Shown here: positions 24,708-35,742 of the stretch, piece after piece | Numbering within the stretch: the stretch's first letter is position 1 | Layout of the letters: each line of letters starts with the position of its first letter | The notes under the pieces: generated by a model | Told to the model about the DNA's origin: nothing | Seen by the model: the letters and a program-made list of their open reading frames with translations, nothing else | The model's database searches: none | From: JAFAXD01 sp963760435 | GTDB lineage: Bacteria > Pseudomonadota > Alphaproteobacteria > Rhizobiales > Xanthobacteraceae | Assembly (NCBI GenBank): GCA_963760435.1 | Contig: CAVXDE010000021.1 | Span: forward strand, 1-64,000 | DNA length: 64,000 nucleotides | Direction: 5' to 3' | Program-made: the position numbers and the translations under genes

Positions 24708-26345
24708 TCACTTGATGCACGGCAGAACGGCGGGGCCGCAGGGAAGCGTCCAATCCATAGGCACCGCCGCATCTTTGGCCACGTCGAATTTCTTCTCCTC
24801 CAGGGGTTTCGGCCGGTTCCACCAGCCGCCGCCCAAGGCCTGGTACAGCGCCGCCGTGTCGGTCAGCCGCTGGTCTGCGCTTGCACCAGAGCGATGACGG
24901 CCGTTTGATAGGCCTGTTGCGCGCTTGCAGCAGCTCCTACGATGTTCACGGCGCCGGCACGATATTGCTGCAAGGTCAGATCGAAGCTGAGCTTCCAGGC
25001 GCGCTCGTTGGCACGCGCGGCCTGCAAGGCATCCGCGTCGTTCTGGATGGCACGCAGCGCATCGGCGACGTTCTGCAGCGCGGTGATGACGGTCGTGCGA
25101 TAGTTCCACGCCGCCTGGTCATAGGTGGCTTCGGCAGCGCGCTTTTGTGCAAAAGCGATGAAGCCGTCGAACACGGTCTGGGTCGCGTTACCGGCGACCG
25201 TCCAGAACAGGTTGAAGTGTCGGAAGTAGACCGCCAGCGCCGCAAGGTCGGCAGGCCGTATAACCGCGGTTTCCGCTGATGGTGAAGTTCGGCAGCATGT
25301 TGGCGATAGGCGACCCCGACCTGGGCACTGGCCGAATGCAATTGCTCTTCCGCCGCGCGCACGTCGGGCCGCTGCTCGATGAGCTGGGACGGCACGCTCA
25401 GGGGCAGGTCAGACGGCAGGTGCAGATCGGTAAGCTGGAAGATTTCCGGCGGCGGTTCGCTCGGCGGCCGTCCCGTCAACGCCGCCAGCAAGTCACGCTG
25501 CATGGCGAGCGCCTTGCGCAGCGGCGGCAGCGTTGCCGCCAGTGTCGCCAAGTTGGCCTCCTGCAGGGCAACTTCGACGCGGCTTGCCCCGCCGTGCTCG
25601 AATTGGTCACGGACGGCCTTTGAGGATATCCGAGGCGGCACGAATCAGGTCTTCGGTCGCCTTGATCTGCGCCCGCAGCGAGGCCTCGGTGATCGCCGCA
25701 ACGACCACATTGGACGTCAGGCTCAGGTAGGCAGCCTCGACTTGAAAGTGCTGAAAGTCGGCGAGCGCCTGCTGCAACTTCGACGGCGCGCTGGTTCTGC
25801 CCCCAGACGTCGAGGGTGTAGGCGATCGTGAGTTGGCTCGTGTTCAGGTTGAACGGGTTATGATTGGCTGGGCGCCGGCACGTTTGCCCCGCATGCCGGG
25901 AGGGGTCGGAATAGCGGAGGGAGATAGTCCCAGCACCGGCGCGAGCGCGGTCGATTGCGATTGCCGGCTTGGATTGAAGTTGGCCGCAATAAGCGGGAAA
26001 GAACTTGCCTTGCTGTGCATAGACGCTTTCGTTGGCCACTCGCAGCGCCGCCATGGCCGACTGCAGGTTGGGATTGGCGTCCAGGGCGCGCCGGATCAGC
26101 GCATTGAGCTTGCGCGACCCGTAGAGCCGCCACCATTCGCCTTCGACATCACGGCCGGTGCGGAAGTGCTGCGCGGCGCCATCCGCGACCGGCGCGGAGG
26201 AAGTGCTGGTTTGCAGCGGTTCCTTGGTATAACGCTCGCTTTCCGGCGCTGACGGCGGGGCAAAATCCGGCCCTACGGCGCAACTGGCAAGCGCCGTTGC
26301 AGCCGTCAACGCGGCGGCGATGACTAGGACCCGCTTGACCCACAT
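24708..26345 (-). pseudogene. NodT/TolC-type outer-membrane efflux lipoprotein, multiple frameshifts
   Basis: Outer-membrane channel of a tripartite efflux pump. The N-terminus is a lipoprotein signal (ALASCAVGPDF) followed by GEWWRLYGSRKLNALIRRALDANPNLQSAMAALRVA, typical of NodT/OprM. Pieces of the rest occur in all three frames: TIAYTLDVWGQNQR, PSQLIEQRPDVRAAEEQLHSASAQVGVA, AAWNYRTTVITALQNVADALRAI and a C-terminal ALYQALGGGW. At least five changes of frame are needed over 1.6 kb, so no functional protein is predicted from this sequence. Residues between breaks are still well conserved, so the damage is recent or is sequencing error. Confidence 0.85.
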
Positions 26346-26355
26346 ACCCCACCCA

Positions 26356-26375
26356 TCCTAGCCCCCCGGCTAGGA
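26356..26375. promoter_or_regulatory. Perfect hairpin in the efflux divergent promoter
   Basis: TCCTAGCC and GGCTAGGA form a perfect eight-base stem around CCCC, ten bases before the outer-membrane gene start, in the 207-base space between divergent efflux genes. It could be an operator or a short RNA hairpin masking the ribosome site. Confidence 0.4.
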
Positions 26376-26552
26376 CCCACCCCAGAGAGCTTGCCACGTC
26401 GGCCTTTTGCTGGCCATGACCCGGAAAGCACAGCAGTCTTTTAAATGTTAAGCATGGGCGCGAAACTGTGATTCATGACAGTAGACCCGCAAGCGGCGGA
26501 GCGGCATTCGTGGTGAAGTCGCCGACATGCAGTCGCGCGCGCGGTACTTCCC

Positions 26553-27800
26553 ATGGCAGTTAGGAAAAAAACCGTTGTTCTATGGGCAGTTGCCGCGGTC
26601 GCGTTGGCGAGCTTCGCGGGGGGTGCTTATTTTGCAACACACGTCGAGGATTTCCGCGGCGCGGCGCGCGTGACCGCGAAGGCCGCCGGCACCGAGGAGG
26701 ACACAAGCAGGGCCTCCGGCCGCGCGCCGCAATCCCGACCGCGCTCGATGTGCAACAGCCTCGAGTTGGCCGAAAGGGACGTCGCGACCGTCAAGCCTGA
26801 GCTGGTCGCCAGTCGTGAATTCCCGGTCGAAAAGACGGCCATCGGCAGCATCGACTTCAACCAGGACATGACCGTCCAGGTGTTCACGCCATATCCGGGC
26901 CGCATCGTGCAGCTGTCGGCACAATTGGGCGACGAGGTGCAAAAGGGGCAGGTCCTGTTCACGATCGACAGCCCCGACCTGGTGCAGGCGTCCTCGACGC
27001 TGATTTCCGCGGCCAGCGTTCTCGACCTCACGAGCCGCAATCTGGCCCGCGCCAAGACCCTGTACGAGACCCGGGCCTGGTCGCAACAGCAATACGAGCA
27101 GGCGGTGTCCGACCAGCAGACGGCGGAAGGCAACCTGCGAGCCGCCCGCGACGCGGTGCGCATCTTCGGCAAGACCGACGCCGAGATGGACCGGATGATC
27201 AAGGAGCGCAAGGTCGATCCGATCCTGGTCGTCTACAGCCCAGTCCCTGGCCGCGTCGCGGCGCGCAATGCGGCGCCGGGTCTTTACGTGCAACCCGGCA
27301 ACCCGCCGGCGCCATACGCGGTCGCCGACGTCTCGACCATGTGGCTGCTCGCCAACGTCCCCGAGACCGACGCGCCGGCCTATCGGGTCGGGCAGCCGTT
27401 GAAGGTCAAGGTCTCGGCCTATCCGGACCACGAGTTCGACGGCCAGGTGGACACCATCGGGCTGACCGTCGATCCCAACACGCGCCGGGTTCTGGTCCGC
27501 TCCGTCATCAAAGATCCGCGCCACGAGCTCTGGGCCGGCATGTTCGCCAACTTCGTGATCCAGGTCGGCGACCCGATCCGCTCGCCGGCGGTGCCGCTCA
27601 ATGGCGTCATCCGCGAGGGCGACGGCACGATGATCGTCTGGGTCACGACCGATCGTCGCCACTTCACCAAACGAACGGTCAAGATCGGCATTCAGTACGA
27701 TGGATATCATCAGATCCTGGAGGGGCTGAAGCCGGGCGAGATCGTCGCGACCGGAGGGGGCCTGTTCATGAACAATGCCTTGACGACGGCGACGCGATGA
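26553..27800 (+). CDS. RND efflux membrane fusion protein (CzcB/CusB type)
   Basis: Periplasmic adaptor of a heavy-metal-type RND pump, 415 residues. An N-terminal membrane anchor (about 8-28) is followed by the lipoyl/barrel region EKTAIGSIDFNQDMTVQVFTPYPGRIVQL, an alpha-hairpin (ASSTLISAASVLDLTSRNLARAK and EQAVSDQQTAEGNLRAARDAVRIF), then PVPGRVAARNAAPGLYVQPGN and a C-terminal EGLKPGEIVATGG. It is the only intact gene of the efflux cluster. A possible internal frame slip near residues 35-65 cannot be excluded, as that segment is unlike relatives. It precedes the permease by 67 bases. Confidence 0.88.
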   Translation: MAVRKKTVVLWAVAAVALASFAGGAYFATHVEDFRGAARVTAKAAGTEEDTSRASGRAPQSRPRSMCNSLELAERDVATVKPELVASREFPVEKTAIGSIDFNQDMTVQVFTPYPGRIVQLSAQLGDEVQKGQVLFTIDSPDLVQASSTLISAASVLDLTSRNLARAKTLYETRAWSQQQYEQAVSDQQTAEGNLRAARDAVRIFGKTDAEMDRMIKERKVDPILVVYSPVPGRVAARNAAPGLYVQPGNPPAPYAVADVSTMWLLANVPETDAPAYRVGQPLKVKVSAYPDHEFDGQVDTIGLTVDPNTRRVLVRSVIKDPRHELWAGMFANFVIQVGDPIRSPAVPLNGVIREGDGTMIVWVTTDRRHFTKRTVKIGIQYDGYHQILEGLKPGEIVATGGGLFMNNALTTATR

Positions 27801-27867
27801 TCGCGTCGGACGGAACCCACGCTTTTTGCCGAATCCCACGAATGCGAGCGATGAGCGGGGGATCATT

Positions 27868-30800
27868 GTGCTTAAGAGTCTGGTTGTATTTGGACTGACC
27901 CGGCGTCCGATCGTTCTTCTCTGCCTGCTGGTGTTTGTCGGCGCCGGGATCGTGGCGTTCACGCGGCTGAACATCGAGGCCTATCCAAACCCAGCGCCGG
28001 TCATCCTGGAAATCACGGCGCAGGCGCCTGGTCTCTCCGCCGAAGAGATGGAGCGCTACTACACGATTCCGCATGGAGGTCGGGCTCGCCACCACGCCGG
28101 GGGTCGATATCATTCGCTCCACCTCGTTCTACGGTCTGTCGTTCGTACGGGTGACTTTCAAATACGGCGTGGATTACTACTTTGCCTCGTCGCAGACGGC
28201 GATCAACCTGCAACAGAACGTCTCGCTTCCCAACAACGTATCGCCACAGATCCAGGGCTCGAGCCTCGTTGGCGAAGTGTTTCGTTATCAACTGGTCGGT
28301 CCGCCGCACTTCGGATTGACCAACCTGCGCACGGTGCAGGATTGGATCGTGCAGCGCCGGCTGCTCACCGTCGAGGGCGTCGTCCAGGTCAACACCTGGG
28401 GCGGAACCACCAAGGAGTTCGAGGTCGAGGTCGATCTCAACAAGCTCGACGCCTACAACGTCACCCTGCCCCAGATGCTGAGCGCCATCGGCAACGCCAA
28501 CGTCAATGTCGGCGGGCGCACCATCAGTTTCGGCCAGCAATCGGTCAATATCCGCGGCGTCGGCCTGATCGACGACGGCGGCAACAGCCAACCTGACTCG
28601 ACGGCTACAAGGTCGACGATATCGACAACATCGTTCTCAGCCAGACGAACGGCGTTCCTGTGCTGGTCAAGGACGTAGCCAAGGTCTACGTCGGCTACGT
28701 CCCGCGGCTGGGTCAAGCCGGGCGCGACGATCAGAGACGACGTCGTCGAAGGCGATCGTCGTGATGAACCGCACCCTGCACACCAACGACGTCGTGCCAC
28801 GCATCGAAGCCGCGGTCGCACGACTCAACACGCGACGGATCGCTGCCGGCCGGCGTGAAGCTCGTGCCGTTCTACGATCGCACCACCCTGGTCGCAGTCA
28901 CCACGCATACGGTCATCCACAACCTCGTGTTCGGATGCCTGCTGGTCTTTTTCATTCAATGGATATTTCTCGGTGACCTGCGCAGCGCCATCATCGTCGG
29001 CGTCAACATCCCGTTTGCGCTGTTCTTCAGCGTCATCATCCTGGTGCTGCTCGGGCGAGGATGCAAACCTCCTGTCGGTCGGCGCCGTCGATTTCGGCAT
29101 TATCGTCGACTCAGCGGTGATCCTGGTCGAGAACGTCTTTCGCAATTTGCAGGCGCCACCCGACACAGCGGCGAATTGCTGTTGCAGAGCCTGGCCGAAC
29201 AGACGGTGGGGACCGACCCGACGGTGTCGCATGATGCCAGTAGCGCGCAATCACTGGACCGACCGCCTGCGCCTCATCCTGATCAGCGCGCTCGAAGTCG
29301 ACAAGGCCGTCTTCTTCTCTGCCGCGATCACGGTCGCAGCCTTCATTCCGCTGTTCACGATGCAGGGCGTCGAAGGCCAGATCTTCAATCCGATGGCCCG
29401 GACCTACGGCTTTGCCATGGCGGCGCGCTGATTGCGACGTTCACGGTGACACCGGTTCTGGCATCGCTGGTCATCCCGGAGCACGTGAATGAAGTCGAAA
29501 CGTTCATTGTCACGGGGACTGCGCGCTCAGTCTATTCGCCAGTTCTGCGATGGGCGCTCAAGCAACCGCAAGACCATGGTGGTCGGGTCGGTGGTGTTCT
29601 TGCTCGCTACCGGGCTGCTGATCTCGCAGCTCGGCACCGAGTTCCTGCCGACATCTGGAAGAAGGCAATCTCTGGATCCGCGCCGCCATGCCGCCGACGA
29701 TCTCGCTCGAAGCCGGCAATCCCTACGTCAACCGAATCCGCGAGATCCTGATACGGCATCCGGAGGTCATCACGGTCGTCTCCCAGCACGGACGCCCCGA
29801 CAACGGCAGCGACGCGGCCGGTTTCTTCAATGCCGAGTTCTTCGCCCCGCTCAAGCCGTTTGACGAATGGCCATCGGGGCATGACCAAGGAGAAGCTGGT
29901 CGAAGAGCTGCAGTCGGAGTTCGCCACCGAATTCACCGGAATTGGCTTCAACTTCTCGCAATATATCCAAGACAACGTCGAGGAAGGTCTGTCGGGCGTC
30001 AAAGGCGCCAACTCGGTCAAGATCGTCGGCCCCGATCTCGGACAGCTGGAACGATCTGGCCGCCGATGGTCCTGCATGAAATGGATCAGATCAACGGGGT
30101 CTCTGACCTCGGAATCTTCCGCGTGCTGGGTCAGCCAAACCTCAACATCACCGTCGATCGCTGAGAAGACCGCCCGCTACGGGCTCAACGTCCGGCGACG
30201 TTGCCAACGTGGTGCAAGCGGCGCTGGGCGGGACGGTCGCGACGACCGTGCTGGAAGCCGATCGCCAATTCGGCGTCAATGTCCGTTTGCGCCACAATTT
30301 CGTCGATCAGCTTGCGATCGTGGCGCAAGATCAAGGTTGGCGTACCCCAGACAACGTTGGTGGCAACGCTTACATCCCGCTGAGCGAGCTCGCGACGATC
30401 AGCCTCGACACCGGCGCGTCCTACATCTTTCCACGAGCGCAACCAGCGTTTCATCCCAATCAAGTTCAGTGTGCGCGGACGCGACCTCGGCAGCACGGTC
30501 GCGGAAGCGCAGCAGCGCATAGCCCACAATATCAAGCTTCCCAACGGCTATCGCATCGAATGGGCTGGTGAGTTCGAGGAATTGCAACAGGCGAAAGCAC
30601 GCCTCGAGATGATCGTGCCGATCGCATTGGTGCTGATCCTCGCCCTGCTCTACGGCCTGTTCAATTCGCTGCGCGACAGCTTGCTGGCACTCGCTGGAAT
30701 TCCGTTTCGGTCGCGGCGGCATACTTGGCACTGTATATCACGGGGCTGGAATTCAGCATCTCCGTCCGCGATCGGCTTCGTGTCGCTGTTCGGCGTGTCG

Positions 30801-31167
30801 GTGATGAACGGAATATCTGGTGATCACCTACTACAATCAGGTTCGCGGCAGTCGACCGGCGACCCGATGGAGGCGATGTTCCATGCGGCCGAAGCAGCGC
30901 ATGCGGCCGATGCTGATGACGGCACTCTCCGCCTGCATCGGCCTCCTGCCGGCGGCGGTTTCGACCGGCATCGGCAGCCAGGTGCAAAAGCCGCTGGCTA
31001 CGGTGGTCGTGGGCGGCATGCTGGTCGGCCCGATCATCATGCTGGTGGTGGTGCCGGCGCTGCAGACACTGTTCCTCGCGCGCGAAGGCGGCCCACGAGC
31101 CGAGTCGGACGAAGCCGGCCGGGGGCGTTGCCGAAGCCGAAACGTAAGGCCATATCAAAACGAATGA
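27868..31167 (+). pseudogene. RND heavy-metal-type efflux permease (CzcA/CusA family), many frameshifts
   Basis: The intact protein would be about 1,050 residues with 12 membrane helices. Segments recognisable in order: LTRRPIVLLCLLVFVGAG and FTRLNIEAYPNPAPVILEITAQ; MEVGLATTPGVDIIRSTS; VQVNTWGGTTKEFEVEVDL; TNGVPVLVKDVAKVYVGYVPR; HNLVFGCLLVFFIQWIFLGDLR; GAVDFGIIVDSAVILVEN; FSAAITVAAFIPLFTMQGVEG; LIATFTVTPVLASL; NYSQYIQDNVEEGLSGVKG-like; MRPMLMTALSACIGLLPAA. Each lies in a different frame from the next; at least 12 indels are needed. Most are single-base insertions, but some fit deletions. The stop overlaps the exbB-like start (ATGA), so operon order was RND-ExbB-TonB-like. Confidence 0.88.
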
Positions 31168-31972
31168 TGGCTCGTTTCACCCTGCTCCGGCTTTTTGCGT
31201 TGGTGACGCTGGATCTCGCGGCCGCGCAGAACGCGGGCGCTGTCGTTGGCACGGCGACCCTGCCCCGGGATCTCACGCCGTGGGGCATGTATCAAGATGC
31301 TGATCCGGTCGTGAAAGCCGTGCTGATCGGTCTTGCGCGTCGCCTCGATGGTGACGTGGACCGTCTGGCTGACCAAGACCGTGGACATTGTTTGGTCGCG
31401 TCGTCAGATCGGTGTCGCTCTGCGCAACCTCGGACTTGCGGCTTCCATCGCCGAAGCTATGGAGCGGCTTGCCGACACGCAGGGCGAGGTCCGCGATCTC
31501 CTCGAGGCGGCGGCAACTGAGCAGAAAGCTCTCTGCCGGCATGGCGAGTGCGGAGGGCATCAAGGAACGGGTCGCTTCGCGGCTTGAGCGGATCGAAGCG
31601 GCCTCTGCGCGGCGCATCGCACGCGGCGTCGGCGTGCTGGCGACGATCGGTGCCACCGCGCCGTTCGTCGGCTTGTTCGGCACTGTCTGGGGAATCATGG
31701 ACAGCTTCATCGGCATATCGCAGGCGAACGCGACGAATCTCGCGGTGGTCGCACCCGGCATCGCCGAGGCCCTGCTTGCAACCGCCCTCGGTCTCGTCGC
31801 GGCAATTCCGGCCGTCGTGATATATAATGTGTTCGCCCGCATGGTTGCGGGCTACCGCGCGCAGCTCGGCGATGCGTCGGCGGAGGTGTTCCGCCTCGTC
31901 AGTCGGGATCTTGAACGCGACGCGGCTTCGGCATCCGGCACGACCGCGACACCGTTGTCCGCAGTGGGTTGA
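31164..31972 (+). pseudogene. ExbB-type biopolymer transport protein, two frameshifts
   Basis: ExbB energises TonB-dependent or related envelope machines. The signal-like N-terminus (FALVTLDLAAAQ) and LTPWGMYQDADPVVKAVLIGL lie in one frame, VTWTVWLTKTVDIVW and AERLADTQGEV-like sequence in a second, and ARGVGVLATIGATAPFVGLFGTVWGIMDSFIGIS plus PGIAEALLATALGLVAAIPAVV in a third. The last two are the diagnostic ExbB TM2-TM3 region. Breaks lie near 31330 and 31550. It is three bases upstream of the TonB-like gene and overlaps the pump gene; no exbD is seen. Confidence 0.82.
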
Positions 31973-31974
31973 TC

Positions 31975-32856
31975 ATGGTTGCTCTCGCGGCCGACCATCG
32001 CAGCATGCATTTGCGCCGCTGGATGATCAGCGCCGCAATCGTCGTTTTGGCTCACGCAGGGATTGCCAGCGCCGTGCTCACGTGGCGTACGCTCAGCGGG
32101 CGCCTTGGAGAGCCAGGCCCCAATCGAGATTCGCCTCACGCCGGAACCCGTCACCCCTCCCCCAATGGCGACCATACCCCGGAGGCACCAAGACCGCCCG
32201 CGACCAAGCCGGCGGAAGCTCCGGCGACCGCAAAGCGTGAACAAACAGTCGTAGTCGCCCCCGAGCGAGCAACTACCACGCGCCACCGGTCCGGTTATCG
32301 TGACCCCTGAGGATCGCGCCCAGCGGGAGCACGATTCTTTGTACACCAACCAGGGCCCCGTCCGTGGCGGTCAGGCCAACCCGTTGAGCGGCCCGATTGA
32401 CACAACGCTGGGCAACCCAAACCTTCGGCCAAACGTCGGCGGCGCCGCAAATGATTGGCGAAAAGCCCTCCTGACGCACCGCCGACCGTTCGGTTCCAGC
32501 GCGCAGTCGCGGCCGCGTGGACCGCGTGTGGCAAATGGTACCGAGGTGCGCAACGCGATCGGAGTCTTGGAGCCCAGGACGGGCGCCCCGGACGCGCTGA
32601 TCAGTCCGTTTCGAATCCCGGCCCCAGGCTCGGGCGTGGCGGGTGCGATCGGTCACACGATGACAAATGGTCTTGGCACGCTCGTTGAAAGATCCGAATC
32701 GGCTGTCGCCCAGGATCTCCCCGTTTGCGCAGACGGCACCGGGCGCTGGGCCTCAATGGTACCGCGCTTACCCGTCCAGGTTCCGGCGTGGGATCGGTCG
32801 GCGGTGCCGCAAAAACTGGCACGACTGGTCTCAACGGGAGCACGTTTTCGACCTAG
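31975..32856 (+). pseudogene. TonB-like proline-rich protein, frameshifted
   Basis: The N-terminus has one membrane helix (MISAAIVVLAHAGIASAVL) and then a Pro-rich stretch (RLTPEPVTPPP, EAPRPPATKPAEAPA), the usual TonB layout. The C-terminal region repeats a Gly/Asn/Thr pattern: in one frame GLNGTALTRPGSGVGSVGGAAKTGTTGLNGS runs to a TAG at 32856. At least three frame changes separate the parts. It should partner the ExbB-like protein. The C-terminus is not a classical TonB beta-domain, so the outer-membrane partner is unknown. Confidence 0.68.
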
Positions 32857-33058
32857 ATAACCAACTGGCTGGCGTTCAATTCTGCTTGTGCCTGAGCAAA
32901 GCCTACAAATTCGATCAGTGTTTTCATTGATGAACAGCGGCTTCAAATATATATTTGTAAGCGGAACTGCAGCGATGCTTCGGCGATCGGAGATTGTGGT
33001 TGCGGTTTATGCCCGAAACCGGCGGCACCTATTCGTCCGGGACGGAGGGCTTATCGGA

Positions 33059-33415
33059 ATGCGAGCTCCATTGGTCACTCGGCGTACAGGCAAGCTGGCG
33101 TCCCACGACGCGGCTGGAACGCTGGAACCGCTTACGGCGCGCGTCAAGATAGCTGGCCTGTTCTTCCGGTCCTTGCTGTTGATCGTTTTGGGCCTCATGG
33201 CAGCGCGGGTCAGCGCTCCGCAGCATCTCGGCAGCACTTGGTATGATGTTCCGCGCGGCGACTTGATTCGTGCCCTGCTCGGCATCGGCTTCTGCGTGTG
33301 GATGCTGGTCGAGCTGTTCATCCTGCCCAAGGACCCGGCCTCCTACCGGACCTGGATCTATCTTGGCGTAACGCTGCTCCCGTTCGGGGTCGTTTGTCTC
33401 ATCGTGGTTTGGTGA
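33059..33415 (+). CDS. Small membrane protein, unknown function
   Basis: 118 residues with three predicted membrane helices: FFRSLLLIVLGLMAARVS, LIRALLGIGFCVWMLVELFIL and WIYLGVTLLPFGVVCLIVVW. ATG 33059 has GGAGG about 13 bases upstream; in-frame starts further upstream add non-hydrophobic sequence of doubtful coding quality. No family is recognised. It lies downstream of the broken efflux cluster and converges on a response regulator gene. Confidence 0.65.
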   Translation: MRAPLVTRRTGKLASHDAAGTLEPLTARVKIAGLFFRSLLLIVLGLMAARVSAPQHLGSTWYDVPRGDLIRALLGIGFCVWMLVELFILPKDPASYRTWIYLGVTLLPFGVVCLIVVW

Positions 33416-33438
33416 GATCCGGGCTCAGGCCGGCCGCT

Positions 33439-34044
33439 TCAAGGGTCAATCAAGTTTCCACTTGCGGCCTTGATGGCGGCCTGGATGCGGTTCGAAGCGC
33501 CGAGCTTGATGCGCGCATTGTCGATATGAAAGTCGACAGTGCGTTTGGTGAGGCCGAGGATCTTCGCGATCTCGGCCGACGTCTTGCCGCGGGCGGCCCA
33601 GGTCAAGGTCTCGACTTCGCGATCGTTGAGGTCGATGAGCTTCGGCCATTTCTCGTTGCGGGAGACACCGGCCAGACGTGCTTGAATGATCGTCTCCAAC
33701 ATGTCGAAGTCGATCGGTTTGGTGACGTAGTCATCGGCACCGAGTTGGCGGCCCTTGAGCTCGTTGTTGCGGTCGGTGAGCGCGGTGAGGAACACGAACG
33801 GCATATGCCGGAACCGCGGTGCCAGCGCTGTGACGCGCTCGAGCAGCTCGAAACCGGACATTCCGGGCATGCTGATATCGGACAGGACGAGATCGGGATC
33901 ATGTTTCAGGATCGCGGCGAGCCCCTCGCGGCCATCGCGCGCGACAAAAACCTCGTATCCGCGATCCACGAGTTCCTCGGCTATCAGGCCTGCGGTCTCG
34001 TGATCGTCTTCGACACATAGGATCTTCTTGCGTTCTTCCCACAT
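33439..34044 (-). CDS. Response regulator, REC plus LuxR-type HTH (NarL/FixJ family)
   Basis: About 201 residues. The receiver domain has Asp13/Asp14, the phosphoacceptor Asp56 in LVLSDISMPGMSG, Thr in FLTALTD and Lys in VTKPID. The C-terminal helix-turn-helix reads LNDREVETLTWAARGKTSAEIAKILGLTKRTVDFHIDNARIKLG. ATG 34044 is adopted; ATG 34065 is an alternative. The gene is divergent from a histidine kinase gene 89 bases away, its likely partner. Confidence 0.9.
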   Translation of the reverse strand: MWEERKKILCVEDDHETAGLIAEELVDRGYEVFVARDGREGLAAILKHDPDLVLSDISMPGMSGFELLERVTALAPRFRHMPFVFLTALTDRNNELKGRQLGADDYVTKPIDFDMLETIIQARLAGVSRNEKWPKLIDLNDREVETLTWAARGKTSAEIAKILGLTKRTVDFHIDNARIKLGASNRIQAAIKAASGNLIDP

Positions 34045-34133
34045 CCCCAGCGGTTCCGCTCGCATCCTCGGCGTATTATACTGAGACAACTAGGTTTTCA
34101 AAGCAAACCTGCCTCATAGAGACCTTCGGCCAC

Positions 34134-35738
34134 ATGCGCCAGCCGCGATCGATCCGCTTCCAGTTATCGTCTGTCTTTGTTTTGTTTTTCCTGTTGGTGA
34201 TCGTGCTGGGCCTGTTCAGCATCTCGTGGCTGCACGAGTTCAACAAGGTTTCCACCAGCATCGTCGAGGTCTGGTTGCCGAGCACCCGTATCCTCGGTGA
34301 CCTCAACAACTTTACTTCGGATTTCCGCGCCGCCGAAGGCCGCGATGTTCTGTCCTCCGCCGGACGCGGCATCGGTGCGAGCGAGGACACGCTGGCGCTG
34401 CTCGACCGTTCGATTGCGCAGGCGCAGCACAGTTACGAGCTCGTTGGACACGATCCCGCCGAAGCCGCCCTCTACGCCCAGTTCAAGGACAAATGGCGTG
34501 ATTATCGGGGCATTGCCGGCGAAGTCTTGGCCCTGTCGCACGGTGGCGGAACGGCGGAAGCCACCACCATGTATCTTACCCGGTCGCAATCCGCTTATGA
34601 TGGGGCGAGCGATGTGCTCGGTCAGCTCACCAGCCGCAATGTCGCAAACGCACAGGCCGCAGCCAACCGGGTGGCCGCCACTTACCGGCAAGCCTTATGG
34701 CTGATTGGAACGGCGATCCTGGTCGCCGGCGTTATGGTCGCCGCCGGGCTTTGGTACATCAGCCGCGGGATCTCCACCCCGCTGCTGCATCTCGCCAAGT
34801 GCATGCGCGATCTCGCCTACAACAAGACCGACATCGACGTGCAAGGGACCGAGCGGCACGATGAGATCGGGGCAATGGCCCGCGCCGCCGTCGTCTTCCA
34901 GCGCAATGCCATCGAACTGATGGTGAGTCAGCGCGGCCTGGCTCAGCAGGCATCCATGCTCGAGGAAAAGCTCGCAGCCGAGCAGCAACTGACTGCAATG
35001 CAACGCAACTTCGTATCCATGGCGTCGCACGAGTTTCGCACGCCTCTGACCATCATCGACGGCAACGCCCGGCGCCTGATCAAGTTGAAAGAGCGCATGC
35101 CGGCGACTGAGGTAGGTCAGCGGGCCGGCAAGATCCGCGCCGCGGTGCTGCGCATGACGCATCTGATGGACAATTTGCTCAACTCCTCGCGGCTCATCGA
35201 GCAAGGTGCCGAGCTCTATTTCCATCCCGCGGAAATCGACCTTGCCGGTGTTTTGGCCGACGTATGTCAACTCCATCGTGAAATTGCTGCAAAATCGCAG
35301 ATCATCGAACGCTTCGAGGTCGACTCGCTACGCATGAGCGGCGACCCCAAGCTGCTGCATCAGGTATTCAGCAATCTCCTGTCGAACGCGGTCAAGTATT
35401 CACCGACCGGCAAGCCGATCACCATTCGGGCGGCGATTGAGGCCGGCGAGGCGGTGGTATCGGTCAAGGATCATGGAATTGGGATTCCAGCTGCAGACAT
35501 CGACCGCGTCTTCGCCCGCTATTCGCGCGGCAGCAATGTGTCGGGGATTGTCGGAACTGGAATTGGCCTTTACCTCGTGCGCATGATCGTTGATCTGCAT
35601 CACGGTCGCATCACTGTCGAGAGCATCGAAGGCGAAGGCTCGTGCTTTAGCGTGCGCCTGCCCCTTTATGTTGATGATCAGCGCGCGGCGGATGGCGCGA
35701 TCACGGGCGAGCCCGCGGAAGCCGGCGCGCACACTTGA
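34134..35738 (+). CDS. Sensor histidine kinase with periplasmic helical sensor and HAMP domain
   Basis: A 534-residue membrane kinase: TM1 at about 10-33, a periplasmic four-helix-bundle-like sensor (34-185), TM2 at about 187-208, HAMP (210-262), a linker coiled coil, HisKA with His299 in SMASHEFRTPL and the HATPase domain with N box (HQVFSNLLSNAVKYS), G1 box (VKDHGIGIP) and G2 box (GTGIGLYLV). It presumably phosphorylates the divergent LuxR-type regulator. The ligand is not evident. A palindromic repeat follows five bases after the stop. Confidence 0.92.
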   Translation: MRQPRSIRFQLSSVFVLFFLLVIVLGLFSISWLHEFNKVSTSIVEVWLPSTRILGDLNNFTSDFRAAEGRDVLSSAGRGIGASEDTLALLDRSIAQAQHSYELVGHDPAEAALYAQFKDKWRDYRGIAGEVLALSHGGGTAEATTMYLTRSQSAYDGASDVLGQLTSRNVANAQAAANRVAATYRQALWLIGTAILVAGVMVAAGLWYISRGISTPLLHLAKCMRDLAYNKTDIDVQGTERHDEIGAMARAAVVFQRNAIELMVSQRGLAQQASMLEEKLAAEQQLTAMQRNFVSMASHEFRTPLTIIDGNARRLIKLKERMPATEVGQRAGKIRAAVLRMTHLMDNLLNSSRLIEQGAELYFHPAEIDLAGVLADVCQLHREIAAKSQIIERFEVDSLRMSGDPKLLHQVFSNLLSNAVKYSPTGKPITIRAAIEAGEAVVSVKDHGIGIPAADIDRVFARYSRGSNVSGIVGTGIGLYLVRMIVDLHHGRITVESIEGEGSCFSVRLPLYVDDQRAADGAITGEPAEAGAHT

Positions 35739-35742
35739 CGCT

